From: Coemansia sp. RSA 922
Taxonomy: Eukaryota; Kickxellomycota; Kickxellomycetes; Kickxellales; Kickxellaceae
Length of the DNA stretch: 44,360 nt
Assembly: GCA_027577415.1 (NCBI GenBank)
Contig: JANBQS010000053.1
Coordinates: 1-44,360 of the forward strand
Direction: 5' to 3'
Notes under the pieces: model-generated
The model's database searches: none
Told to the model about the DNA's origin: nothing
Seen by the model: only the letters and a program-made list of their open reading frames with translations
Shown: piece after piece, positions 8,656-18,536 of the stretch
Layout: each line of letters opens with the position of its first letter
Numbering within the stretch: position 1 is the first letter of the stretch
Made by a program: the position numbers and the translations under genes

Positions 8656-11055
8656 TTACAAAGTATCGCTATTATTGGCAGGCATGAGCGTAGGAGCCGT
8701 GGCACTGGCGGGCAGCTTTATCGGGTCGTTGGCAGTCACCGTAGCAGATATAGTGGGGTTGATGCGGCCCAGATCCACTGACTTTGAGTGCACGCGGTGA
8801 GTGAGCACAGCAGTCGGGGCGACAGGCAAGGTAGCCACAGACTCTGGGCGGATATCGCTGAGCGACTGGCGCATGTGCGGGGACGGTCCATCGCGACTAG
8901 CCGTAGACCTACGGCGACTCACTGTTCGCAGCAGAGACTCGCGGAACGACAGCAGCGCCGACCGACTGGACACAGCCATGGCCAGCGGCGTAGGCTCAGC
9001 AGAAGCCAGCGTATTGTCTCTCGCCAAGTTGGGTGGTGGCGGCGCACGGCGGAAGATGCGCTGGAACGGCGCCGCGACATAGCTCGCAACAGCCGGCGGG
9101 TCGGCCAGGCGGCCACGCGCAGCAGCCGTAGGGTCCATATGGACGGCGTCCAGACCGTCGTTCTTGATCGTATCGAGCACAATGCGGCTAGCCTCGGGCG
9201 ACCGCCCCACGGCCTTGAGCGTGACTTTGCGAGTAACTATGACGTCACGCGGGCGGAAGATCTCGACAAACTCGCCGTCGCACATGGCGTTCAGCAAGCC
9301 TGGCGGTGGCGGCCGGCGCCACGGCAGCAGCTTTCCTCGCCGCTTCCGCGTCGGGTACTCGGTCGGCGGGCGGAAGTGCAAGGCGACTGGCGCTGGCATC
9401 TGCGCCTGGCGGTCGACGCGGTACGTCTCGCGGTGCGGCAGCTGGTTCAGCGTGTAGTCGGCCATGCTCTGCACGGTGAACAGCTCGACTTTGCCGTCGC
9501 CCGCGTACTGCGGCGTCCACTCGCCACTGCCCTCGGGCCCTGACCCACGTGCCCTGCCCCACACGTCAATGTTGCGGCCCCAGAACCGCGCCACGTTCTG
9601 AATGTCCAGCTCGATCGGCCGCCCTCCAATCACCGGCAGCTCAGCGTCCGCCGACCCCGCCGGCGCCTTGTGCGCCAGCAGCACACGCTTGCGCTCAGTC
9701 TCGGGCATGTCCTCCAGCCACTGTGCTCGCTCAGTGTCAGTCATCGCTGGGTCAGCCAGCATGGCGTCGGGCACAGTGCCGATGGACTCGAGCGACTCAG
9801 TGATGGGCGGAAAGGCGCGCGCCAGCACCCAGTGGGCTGCAGCCACCGTGTACATGAGGATGTTCAGGGCGCGGCGACCAGGGCGGTGCATCTCAAAGCT
9901 GGCCCCGACAAAGCCCTGCACGCCTAGCGACAGGTAGTCAATCATCAGCCGCGTGTGGCGCCGCTCGCCAGGGTCGGCCTGGTTGTTCTTCTCGACGTGC
10001 TTGACGTACCCGCCGTCGTATGTGGTAATAGTGATCTCGTAGATATCCAGCTTACACGTGTATCCGTCCAGCCGCTCCGTCACCAGCTTGCTGAGCCCGT
10101 GCATGCCGTCGCCCAGCGCATCGCCCGCCACGCTGCGCCCCCAGCCCAGGGCATCGGCAAAGTCATTGCCCGTGCCAAAAGGGATACACGAAAAGTACAC
10201 TCGCCCGACATCGATGCCATGGTCCATCATCACCTGGATTGTAGCCGACACTGTGCCGTCTCCGCCAGCGCTCCACACGTGCAGCTTGACCGCCGACTCT
10301 TGCGCCCGCTCGAGTCGCTCGACCACCTCCGAGTCGGCCAGCTGCGACAGCCCGCACTCCAAATGCGCGGCCGCATCGCTGATCCACTCCTCCCACGCCG
10401 CACCCCCGCCATCTACCGTCCGCCCCGTGCTAGGCGGCGGCGACGGCCTCACACCACACGCACTGCTACCGCTCTGCTGCTGTTGGACAAAGAGCTCGGG
10501 AAACGCCGTACGCAATAGCCTATCGCCCTGCCTCAACTGAAGCTGGTGCAAGTAATGCAGTCCCTCGTTGCGGCTAGCCTCGTCAGTGACGTCGTATATT
10601 TGTACTTGTACGTTGGGTCGCTCGCGGAGCCGAAAGTTGCGCAATGCCATGCGCATCAACCCTCGTCCTTGTTGGTTGCCTGACCGTGGGTTTGTGAAGA
10701 TAAATACATAGATGGTTGGCTCATCGATCGCCGTCTCCAGGGCCGCTAGCCCAGAGTGCATGCTGTTTGTGTCCTTCATTAGCTGTTCGTAGCATTGTGC
10801 TAGGAACGATGCTGCGTTCTGGTCGCCATGCGGAAGCCCGAATGGAGACCTGCCGAGTCCAGACGACGTTCTGCCGCCTGCCATCCCCTCGTACGACGAT
10901 GACATGGGCCCCGACTCACTGCTACTGGAGCTTGTGGCCCCTACTGCCGTATGCCGCGGAGAACTTGCTGTCGATGTCGTATCTGCCGCAACCGCTCCTT
11001 TGGGCAGTCCAATAGTCAGCGGTGTCAGTATTTGTTGTCTTGTTGTCTGGGCCAT
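8656..11055 (-). CDS. ATP-dependent diacylglycerol kinase (DAGKc + accessory domain)
   Basis: 799 residues. The ATG at 11055 (MAQTTRQ) is the first ATG; the frame upstream opens only with TTG. Residues 1-100 are low-complexity and Ser-rich. The catalytic DAGKc domain starts near 114 (V-F-I-F-T-N-P-R-S-G-N) and contains the nucleotide-binding G-G-D-G-T at 264-268 and I-P-F-G-T-G-N-D-F-A. The accessory DAGKa domain follows (I-D-Y-L-S-L-G-V-Q-G, then I-x-N-V-A-R-F-W-G and a late C-D-G-E-F-V-E) but is interrupted by inserts near 430-480 and 580-620. The last ~170 residues are disordered and basic. It should phosphorylate diacylglycerol to phosphatidic acid. No C1 zinc fingers are seen. This fold differs from yeast Dgk1, which is a CTP-dependent membrane enzyme. 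Confidence 0.85.
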   Translation of the reverse strand: MAQTTRQQILTPLTIGLPKGAVAADTTSTASSPRHTAVGATSSSSSESGPMSSSYEGMAGGRTSSGLGRSPFGLPHGDQNAASFLAQCYEQLMKDTNSMHSGLAALETAIDEPTIYVFIFTNPRSGNQQGRGLMRMALRNFRLRERPNVQVQIYDVTDEASRNEGLHYLHQLQLRQGDRLLRTAFPELFVQQQQSGSSACGVRPSPPPSTGRTVDGGGAAWEEWISDAAAHLECGLSQLADSEVVERLERAQESAVKLHVWSAGGDGTVSATIQVMMDHGIDVGRVYFSCIPFGTGNDFADALGWGRSVAGDALGDGMHGLSKLVTERLDGYTCKLDIYEITITTYDGGYVKHVEKNNQADPGERRHTRLMIDYLSLGVQGFVGASFEMHRPGRRALNILMYTVAAAHWVLARAFPPITESLESIGTVPDAMLADPAMTDTERAQWLEDMPETERKRVLLAHKAPAGSADAELPVIGGRPIELDIQNVARFWGRNIDVWGRARGSGPEGSGEWTPQYAGDGKVELFTVQSMADYTLNQLPHRETYRVDRQAQMPAPVALHFRPPTEYPTRKRRGKLLPWRRPPPPGLLNAMCDGEFVEIFRPRDVIVTRKVTLKAVGRSPEASRIVLDTIKNDGLDAVHMDPTAAARGRLADPPAVASYVAAPFQRIFRRAPPPPNLARDNTLASAEPTPLAMAVSSRSALLSFRESLLRTVSRRRSTASRDGPSPHMRQSLSDIRPESVATLPVAPTAVLTHRVHSKSVDLGRINPTISATVTANDPIKLPASATAPTLMPANNSDTL

Positions 11056-11218
11056 TTGGATACAGCTAAAGAAAGAGAGTACTGACAAATATCAATCGGA
11101 AACGATTACAAATAGAAAAAAATTAGTGTCGTGCAAAAAAGAGAGGAGGAGGAAAGAGCGTCTATGTTATTGGCTAAGGGGTGAGGGTGGTGTGAACAAA
11201 AGAGGCGCTCAAGCACTC

Positions 11219-11225
11219 TTTTATA
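11219..11225 (-). promoter_or_regulatory. TATA-box-like element for the DAG kinase gene
   Basis: Reads TATAAAA on the minus strand, about 165 bp upstream of the ATG at 11055. Position and sequence fit a core promoter; no transcript data. Confidence 0.4.
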
Positions 11226-12079
11226 CTGCAAGGGTGAGGGGTGTTGCTTGGCATTAACGGTAGCCATCGTCTATGCCTTGCATTACTCATGCCAGGAGCG
11301 AACATGGTGACCATCGTGTGCCAAGAAACAATCCTGCTTTTTTTTCTACTCGACAGGAAAATCAACTACATCTCTCCCTCCCTCAAGCACACAAAAACTA
11401 GCCAAGACATCTGGATGTCTCCAAATGAAATACCTACTTTTTTGTGCTGTGCCAAGATATACAGTCCAGAAATGAAGATGCCAAGTGGCTTAGTTCAGCA
11501 AACTCAAGATATGCGCAGAGGGTGTTAAGTGTTGCCACAAGGAATAGTCGTTTTCATCTACCCAGATAAAAAAAAAGGAATAGATACAAAAAATAAAAGA
11601 ATATGATAGAAAGTAGATGAAGAAAAAGAAGGGTTACGATAGAAGACAAAAGAGAGAAAGGGCGGCGTTTCAAGCCATTTATCGGCTTTTTCGTTGTGGT
11701 TTTTTTTTGCGCAACACTTGTCCCCCAAAAAAACAATGCTTCGGTACGTTGCACACACTAACCTCCGGGTACAAAAAAAAAATTTGTCCACTGTCTGTCT
11801 CAAAAAAAATGCTTACGAGAGATCTCTAGTACTGAGTTCCTTTCATATGCAAAGTGACCCTTGCCCCCACCTTCGCTTTCCACTCGGCAGATCATCCCTT
11901 CTCTGCTTTAGTCTCTCAGCTGACCACTCATTTTTTAACCCTAGCCGGGATTCGTAATTCCGCTAAAGACACTAATCTCCCTCCGAGCTAATCCCGCATA
12001 TTCACAAAAAGATCGGCTCCGAATAATCAACAACAGACCGATAAATAAAAAAATCAATGACAAATAAAATTATAAAAAA

Positions 12080-12120
12080 ATAACTGAAAATAAAAAAATA
12101 ACTGAAAATAAAAATAAAAT
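12080..12120. repeat. short A-rich tandem repeat (AACTGAAAATAAAAA unit)
   Basis: Two near-identical copies of a unit TAACTGAAAATAAAAA and a partial third, just downstream of the EDE1 stop codon. Probably 3' UTR or simple repeat. Confidence 0.5.
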
Positions 12121-12125
12121 ACTAC

Positions 12126-15100
12126 TCAGCATGATAGCAAATAGTCTGTAGCCTGCGCAAGATTAAAGTCATTGACTTCAAGCGCCTCAACGACGCGATC
12201 CTTGGGATACCCCATTTCCAAAAGCATCCTACGCTCAGTAACGTACTCGCCCTTACGCACCCACTCTGGCCAATCGTCTTTTGCCCACATCTCCTCAAAC
12301 TTGCGATCCTGCTCACGACTCAATTGCTCACGCTTATCCGCCGTATTTGACCGCTTAGGCAGAGCTGGAACGCCAGCCAACGTACTACTACGATTATTAG
12401 ACGATCTGAATATCGACAGAACCCGCGACATTGGCCGAGCCGTAACTACAACAATAATAATAATTTTGTTTTTGGTTAGTGAAAAAGCTCATATATTACC
12501 ATTTTCTTCTTTTGTGCTTCCTTTTTCTTTCAATTCGTACCATTGGTGCGCTTAACTACCGGCGGCGGCACAAATTCGTCCTCCTCGATCTTATTGCCGC
12601 TAACTGGAACCGAATCAATTGTAGCAATCTGCTTGTCCTCCTCAGTCTTGCTCGCCGTAGTATCTTGACTACCTCCACCAGGTCCAAACACCGAGTCAAA
12701 CGTCAAGTCACCAGTCACTCCGTCCTCTGGAACCGTCGCCAACTTTGTAACACTGCTCTGCGCTACTTCAGCTGCTATATCCAGCGTATTGATGTCAGGA
12801 AAGTTAGTCTCGAACGCCTCCATGTCTTGCTTGATAGCCCGCTCACTGCTGCTAGGCAACATGCCAAACGCTGAACCAAAATCAGCCCCAAACCCTTGCT
12901 GCTTGTCACCTATACTACCCGAGATCTTAGCCGCTCCAGCAGCAACTTCGTCCACAGACGGGCTGGCCTTGACGCTATCAGTTGCCGCACGTACCAGGCC
13001 ACCCGGCGCTGGCGTGCTGCTAACGCTGCGTAGATCAGCTGAGGTCCGTGCTCCATCCGCGTGCATTGGCACATCATCTGTGGTGGCGGCGCGCATGTCC
13101 ATCGACCTCGCTTCAGCCACCACCACTGGCGCGGTTGTCGCTGGTGGTGAGCTTGTTAGCTTTGGCATTGAAGTGGTCGAAGTCGATTGAAGGAATTCCT
13201 CGAATGGATCATCTGCATGTGCCCCAAATGAGTCGAATGCATCGGCACCAGTCGTGGCTTCCACAGCCCCAAACGATGGCATAGTGGCGAGTATAGACGA
13301 CGGCGGCAACTGCTGGTGGAAGCTCTGCGGAGAATGTGCACTGCTGCTGACAGCATCAGAGGCGGTAGCAAACCTGGCAAAGGACTCTGCCGTGTCTGGC
13401 CTGACATCCTCATGGACAGAGCTATCGTCGGCAGCTGACGGGTTTGGTGGCGACTTGAACATATCGCCGAACGCCGTGTCGCCGGGGGAATGAGCACTCG
13501 TATCGTTGGTGCCAAAGATATCGTCAAAGCTAAGCGACTCACGCTGCCGAGCCCCCAAAGACTCGCTCGTAGCCAGTGCCGCAGTCTGCTTCGACAGCTC
13601 CGCAACCTCGCCTCTAAGCACCTCCGCACTTTCGGCCAATGCTCGGTTTCCGACCTCCCGTTGCTGCTGGGCCTGACGCTGGGCAAGCAAGGCCTGCTCC
13701 ATATGCTTCTTCTGCTGCTCCAAGGCCGCGATTTCAGCACTCAGTTGCTGCGAGTCCTCTTGCGCCTGCCGCAACGCTTGCTGGGCCGCCAACTGCTGCG
13801 TCTGCACATGGTGCACGTCCTGCTCTAACTGGCCGCGCTGTGCAGACACAATCGCCAACGCCCTGCTTGCCTCGGCTACTTGCTCTTGCAGCACACCCAC
13901 ACGTGCCTCTTCGATCTTGAGCCTCTCTTGCAGCTCCTGGTTGACTCGCGTCTCTGCCTCGTGCGTTGCCTGCAGCGCCGATATCTTCATCTCGAGATCG
14001 TGCTTCCGCGACCCAGCCATCGCCAGTTGGCTGGCCGACGTTGTGCGCTGAGTCTGCAATCCGCGCGAAACATCCTCCAAATGGCTGAGCTGGCTCTGCA
14101 ACGAAGAAACCTCAGCATCATCAATCACTGGCGAAAGCGGTGCGGGCGACCTGCCAGTCGACGACCGGCTTATGCCAGCCGACATGGGGCCACGCGGCGG
14201 AAGCGTATATGTCGTTGAGCGCTTCAAAGTATCTATCATCTGCAACCGGTCCCTAGCAGACGACGGACGCAGAGGTGGGCTCAAATTTATCTGACTCGTG
14301 CTGACAATCGACGCCCTACGCTTCGAAGGCGGCACCAGCGTTGCTGGCAGACGGTCGGGAATAATGTCGCCAGCCAAGTGAGCGTTGATAAGATGCATAG
14401 CAACAGAAAACTCTTCAATATCCAGCCGCCCGCTGTGACTGATATCTGCCAAGTCCCAGATCTTGGATAGCGCGGCTTCGGGCAGCTTTGACTTTAAGAA
14501 AAAGTTCACTGGCACATCCCCCGACAAGTACCCAACCCGCTGCTGGTCCAAGTTCTTAAAGAACTGCTCGTAGCGCACTCTCTCATCGGGCGTGACATCC
14601 CAGTGCGGGCTGCTAGCCAGATCGGGCGTTGACACATTAGCCAAGCTGCTGCTCGTAGGCGATCTGAGCGGAGCATCGCCGCCTGCCGAGCGCCACAGTG
14701 AGCTTGGACACGACCGTGGTAGCTCAAAGCTGCGGTTGCTCATGATGCTGCGAATGTAGTACATAGCGACGATAAACCCAGGTAGCCGCAGCTTGCCCTC
14801 GGAGTTTGGGTCAGCCAGCGCCCAGATACTGGCCAGCTGCTCAGAGCTAAGCTTTGTCTTTGTGAACAGCGCCTTGGCCGCCGCCCCACTAATCGCTCCG
14901 TCAACAGGCTGGCTCTTTTCAAATATCTGCTTATACTGCAGCTTATCTTTAGGCGGAACCGTAGGCTCAGCCGACGCGTCGCTCCCAGCGCTAATCATCA
15001 AGTTCGACCACCCAGCACTAGATGCAGTCGAGTCGCGACGCACATGCGAGTCACTAGCACTATTGCTGGCTCCAGCGGACCCAACTACTTGCGACAAATC

Positions 15101-15433
15101 CACTCCCTTCATATCAGGCAGCTGAACCTCGTCTTTGAGGTTACTCAGCGCCACTGGTCTGTGCGCCTGTGCCAACGAGATAAGTTTCATAGCCACACCA
15201 AATTCCTGCGCCGTCAAATGCCCCTTGCTATCAGTATCAGCCAGCTGCCAAATGCCGCCTAGCACGGCGTCTGGGAGCCCCGACTTTTGGAAAAACGGCA
15301 CGGCAAACTGGCCCCGCACTAGCCCCTCGTTTTCGGCGTCATTGAGTGAGAGCAGGTACGTGTATGCTCTTTGCTCGCGCTCTGTGGGCCTCCATAGACC
15401 GCCTAGCCCGGCGGTATCTCGAATAGGTTCCAT
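12126..15433 (-). CDS. EDE1: EDE1/Eps15-like endocytic scaffold: three EH domains, coiled coil, UBA (two exons)
   Basis: Proposed join 15433..12541 and 12445..12126, 1070 residues. The first ATG of the long frame is at 15433 (M-E-P-I-R); upstream codons begin only with TTG, and an N-terminal exon cannot be excluded. Three EH domains lie near residues 17-107, 162-250 and 282-372, with core motifs I-W-Q-L-A-D, I-W-A-L-A-D and I-W-D-L-A-D; the Trp contacts NPF peptides in this family. A coiled coil covers about 430-630, followed by a Phe/Asp-rich disordered tail. Splicing the 95-bp intron joins, in frame, an exon ending in a UBA domain (M-L-L-E-M-G-Y-P, then A-T-D-Y-L-L), which is the architecture of yeast Ede1. 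Family role: early-arriving organiser of clathrin-coated sites that binds ubiquitin and NPF adaptors. Confidence 0.88.
12446..12540 (-). other. spliceosomal intron of EDE1-like gene (95 bp)
   Basis: On the minus strand: donor GTACGA after ...ACC AAT G, branch-like ACTAAC about 30 bases before the acceptor TTGTAG, then TT ACG GCT. Removal keeps the frame and adds the UBA exon. If retained, translation stops three codons into the intron-extended frame, giving a protein without UBA. Confidence 0.75.
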
Positions 15434-15899
15434 GAAATTAGGACTGCTCACCGGTCGTTCGCTCAAGCCCGGCAGTTCGTTGCTACGTCAAGCAATAAAA
15501 AAAATAGTACCTAAATGATATGACTGAATTTGGCTTTAGTGTTGATGACGAGAACCGACAAAAGAATGGTATGCGGTATGATATGACACACTTTGAAGGT
15601 GCGCCTTTCAGTGGTTTTCCAGCTGCAAACTGACACTTACGCGTTCGCGAATAAAAAAGAAAAAGAAAAAAGAAAGCAATTTTGGTAACTAAAAGAAGAC
15701 TAGGAGCAAGAGAAAAAAAAAAACAAGATGACAATAATATTGCCAATGGCCCAGTTCCGCGTCTACCAGCGCAGAGACTATGATGCTGACGCTGATGGGG
15801 GAGGCGGGGGATTCGCCGCCGACTATACCTGCAGTGAAATGTATGCCAAGCCCGGCCACATCCCCTGACCCTGCATTCGCCAATTCTCGTATATTGCGC
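15434..15899. other. intergenic region between EDE1-like and HOP1 genes
   Basis: 466 bp. The part next to 15433 is A/T-rich and likely the promoter and leader of the EDE1-like gene. The part next to 15900 is GC-richer and stays partly open on the minus strand after the HOP1 stop, which may be 3' UTR or an unrecognised further exon. Confidence 0.4.
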
Positions 15900-17315
15900 T
15901 CAGACCTCGGCCACCGCCGTCCAGACTTGGCGAATATCCTCGCTAAACAGCGGCACGGCCGACAACTCGCCGACCACACCCGACGTATATCTCCACGGCG
16001 GCCTAGCTGACCTGTCCACCTTCAATAGCCCAATCCTTTCCAGAAGACGAACGATCTTGCGCGCCGTCGACTGCTTGCATAAAGTCTGCTTGATAAGCCA
16101 AAGCAAGGTATTCGGACCCGACGTGTGTGCAATAAACAGCGTCTTGCGAATTTTTGCCAGGCGACGAATTCCCAGCACGTCTCCAGCGATGCGGGCCTTG
16201 CGAAGTCGGCATGTAAGACACAACGTGTGCGGATTACCAACGGTCTCGGCTAACCCGTAACAAGTATTGTGGCAATGCCGATCGCACTTCATACACACCC
16301 ACTGCGCTCCGGAGTTCTATACAATGCAGATTAGAAGCGCATAAGCGTACTAGCTCGTATATGAATGGCGTTGCTTACAAAGTATAGATATATGCATACT
16401 TACAGGGTCATCTGTCTTGGAGTCAAGACACTCGCATCTCAGATGGTTCCCAGTAACATCGTTCTGTCTTTTATCTGTGCTAGCAGGCCGCAGTGTAATA
16501 TTGGACGGAGTTTTCGTGGTTGGAGTAGCAACTTCACCTGTGGTACCGCCGCTGTTGCCTATCGGTTGGAGCGGCAAAGTAACGACAGCGTTTTCCTGGC
16601 TAGACGAAGGCCAAGTTGGCGCTGCCACAAATACCACTTCTTGCCTGTCTTCGTCGACATCCAGCGTCATCGGCATAGGACAAAGCAAGAAACCAAGCGG
16701 CGGAGTTTGAACCGGACCTTCAACGCACAAAGCACACATAAACATCGACGACTTGCCCTTGCTCGCCTTGCCGACTCTGGCGCTTCCACACTGAGGATAA
16801 ATAGCGTAGCTCTCGATATCCTTAGTCGTAAATGACGCAAACCCGGGCAGCTTGTAGTTTGGAGGTGCGCTAGCCGTCAATGTCATCCTCATGCTCATAG
16901 ATATCGGCAACGCGAGGACCTCCATCTCTCGCAACAACGCAGTAAGTCGCTGCAAAAACAGCTCAGTGGTCTCATTATACGTGCTACTGCCTTTGAAGGT
17001 CTTGTAGTCGGAGCCATATCCGAATTGAAACGCATAGAGCTCGCGAATAAACGTATGCTTTGTCGGGTGTATGGACAGGCCGATAACCAGGGTCTTGAGA
17101 CATCTATGAGCCATGGCATTGCATGCGCCATCCACACTAGCTAGCAGCTGGTCTGACTCGATCGACTTGCCTCGAATCAAAGCGTGTACCTTGACGTTTT
17201 CATAGTCGACGGTTTTAAAGAACGAATCTGGAAACAAGTACCTGTAGTACGCAATCTCGCTAAACACAATATGAAGGGTGGTAGCAAAGTACCGTTCGAC
17301 AACTGTAAACACCAT
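15900..17315 (-). CDS. HOP1: HOP1-type meiotic chromosome axis protein: HORMA, PHD, winged helix (two exons)
   Basis: Proposed join 17315..16404 and 16316..15900, 442 residues. Residues 1-215 form a HORMA domain: V-V-E-R-Y-F-A-T-T-L-H-I-V-F then Y-Y-R-Y-L-F-P-D, with later E-L-Y-A-F-Q-F-G-Y and Y-K-L-P-G-F. After a linker, splicing reconstitutes a complete C4HC3 PHD finger with ligands C294, C296, C312, C315, H320, C323, C337 and C340. Residues ~350-410 look like a winged helix (L-L-W-L-I-K-Q-T-L and I-V-R-L-L-E-R-I-G-L-L). This matches the HORMA plus PHD-wHTH chromatin-binding region described for Hop1. Family role: assembles the meiotic axis and supports Spo11 breaks and interhomologue repair. 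There is no ATG between 17316 and the neighbouring gene's stop, so the start at 17315 trims the domain's first residues unless a further 5' exon exists. Confidence 0.88.
16317..16403 (-). other. spliceosomal intron of HOP1 (87 bp), inside the PHD finger
   Basis: Minus strand: exon ends GAT GAC CCT, donor GTAAGT; acceptor TTGTATAG followed by AAC TCC GGA GCG. A branch-like TTCTAAT lies upstream of the acceptor. The phase-0 junction falls between the first and second zinc-ligand pairs and restores the complete finger. Confidence 0.85.
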
Positions 17316-17487
17316 AAAAGCAAGGACAACTATCTGAATAATATTGAATGATATTTTTGTTGAAAAGTTAAACAAACAAGAAACCAAATCTGTTGTGACT
17401 CGATATAGTCTCTATACTGGCACGAGTCCACTGCGCGTTTACTAAATGCCAAAGAAAAAAGATATGCGCTCTAAACGACTATGTACG

Positions 17488-18204
17488 CTATAGCGGCGTC
17501 ATATTGTATCCGCATTTCTCGGAAATCCACGAGGCAAGCCGAGCGGTATCAGGAATATGTCCGTAATACAGAATAGGCGACACATGGTACTTGCCAGCAC
17601 TCACACGCTTAGTCCACTCCTGTGTACAGGCATTACACACATAATCTTTACTAAACTCTTTTTGCGCAAATGCGTCAGTTTCCCTAGCTGTTTCTGCCGT
17701 AAATATAGCCGAATAACACTGACCAGGCTGACTCCAGTCACCCTTAGGTCCCTTACACACGAGCTCTGACAAGCTTCTGTCAGCCCACGACAGATAAACG
17801 ACATCCTTGTGGTTATACCCCACGGGCTGATCCGCCCGTGGCCACTGCAACCCACATTTCTCTACCATGTACTGCGATAAAGCGATGGTTGTGTCAAGGC
17901 AGCGTTGAGAGCACACTTGTCCAGGGGCGCTAAAGTACAGGGACTTTGAGGTTTGGAAACACGAAGTGTCGAAATTCGAACTTAGGCGTAGTACTCCCCA
18001 CAGGCAGCGCGGCGAGAGAATGGAGACGTCTGGGGTAAATGACGACCCAGGAAGTGGGATATCTTGCTTACTGTTTGAACCCCATGGCCACTGGAATGTC
18101 CATGAACTATTCGGTCCATTTGCCGTTACAGCACCAGGGCTGCCGCTAGCCAGCGGAGCTACAAGAAGCAAGAAAACGCCGGAAAGGCTTGCAAACTTGT
18201 ACAT
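17488..18204 (-). CDS. secreted cysteine-rich protein, unknown function
   Basis: 238 residues from ATG at 18204 (MYKFASL...), chosen because it begins a good signal peptide (cleavage probably after ...APLASG, near residue 21); the frame extends upstream only from a TTG. The mature protein has about a dozen cysteines. The two halves echo each other: V-C-S-Q-R-C ... Q-Y-M-V-E-K-C-G in the first and V-C-N-A-C ... S-W-I-S-E-K-C-G in the second, suggesting an old internal duplication. No catalytic motif is seen. Likely extracellular or wall-associated, with disulphides. I do not recognise a named family. Confidence 0.75.
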   Translation of the reverse strand: MYKFASLSGVFLLLVAPLASGSPGAVTANGPNSSWTFQWPWGSNSKQDIPLPGSSFTPDVSILSPRCLWGVLRLSSNFDTSCFQTSKSLYFSAPGQVCSQRCLDTTIALSQYMVEKCGLQWPRADQPVGYNHKDVVYLSWADRSLSELVCKGPKGDWSQPGQCYSAIFTAETARETDAFAQKEFSKDYVCNACTQEWTKRVSAGKYHVSPILYYGHIPDTARLASWISEKCGYNMTPL

Positions 18205-18536
18205 TGTTAAAGTGCAAAAAATAATAATAATTAGGTGAAAATAGCGTGCCAAACAACTATCAAGTCGTGCTAGTCGCTCATTTAAACCTAAATATTAGTG
18301 GTTTCTTTATTTTAAATTAAATGCAGCCATGCGTTATTTTAGCCGAGATACGCAGCATACCAGGCGTTCTTGTACATGTCATTTATTTTTTTCCAGACGC
18401 CGGACTTATGCATGGCGCCCAAGATGAAATGCGCGCATATCCAACAGATAACCTAGTCCATGCAAGTATAATAACAAAATATGAATCAAAGAAAAGAAAG
18501 TGTGCTTGAGACCCAATGAACCGAAACATCATCCAA
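18205..18536. other. intergenic region
   Basis: 332 bp between the secreted-protein start and the acyl-CoA synthetase stop. AT-rich; presumably the promoter of the former and 3' UTR of the latter. No gene or repeat recognised. Confidence 0.5.

Larger units (their letters stand above)
11056..12125. other. intergenic region / DAG kinase promoter
   Basis: About 1.07 kb without a supportable gene. The part next to 11055 should be the DAG kinase promoter and leader, with a TATA-like element at 11219-11225. The rest is AT-rich with many homopolymer runs and a short tandem repeat near 12080-12120. Confidence 0.5.

Noticed and set aside
8788..10540. Several long + strand frames (for example 8788-9543 and 9955-10518)
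   Set aside because: They are antisense to the GC-rich DAG kinase gene, consist of Arg/His/Ala-rich shadow sequence, and match no family.
11617..11957. Overlapping frames on both strands rich in Lys/Phe
   Set aside because: They derive from homopolymer runs in intergenic DNA.
12126..12431. Separate 101-residue UBA protein gene
   Set aside because: In-frame joining through a plausible intron gives the known EDE1 architecture, which is more economical; the internal Met is then simply a residue.
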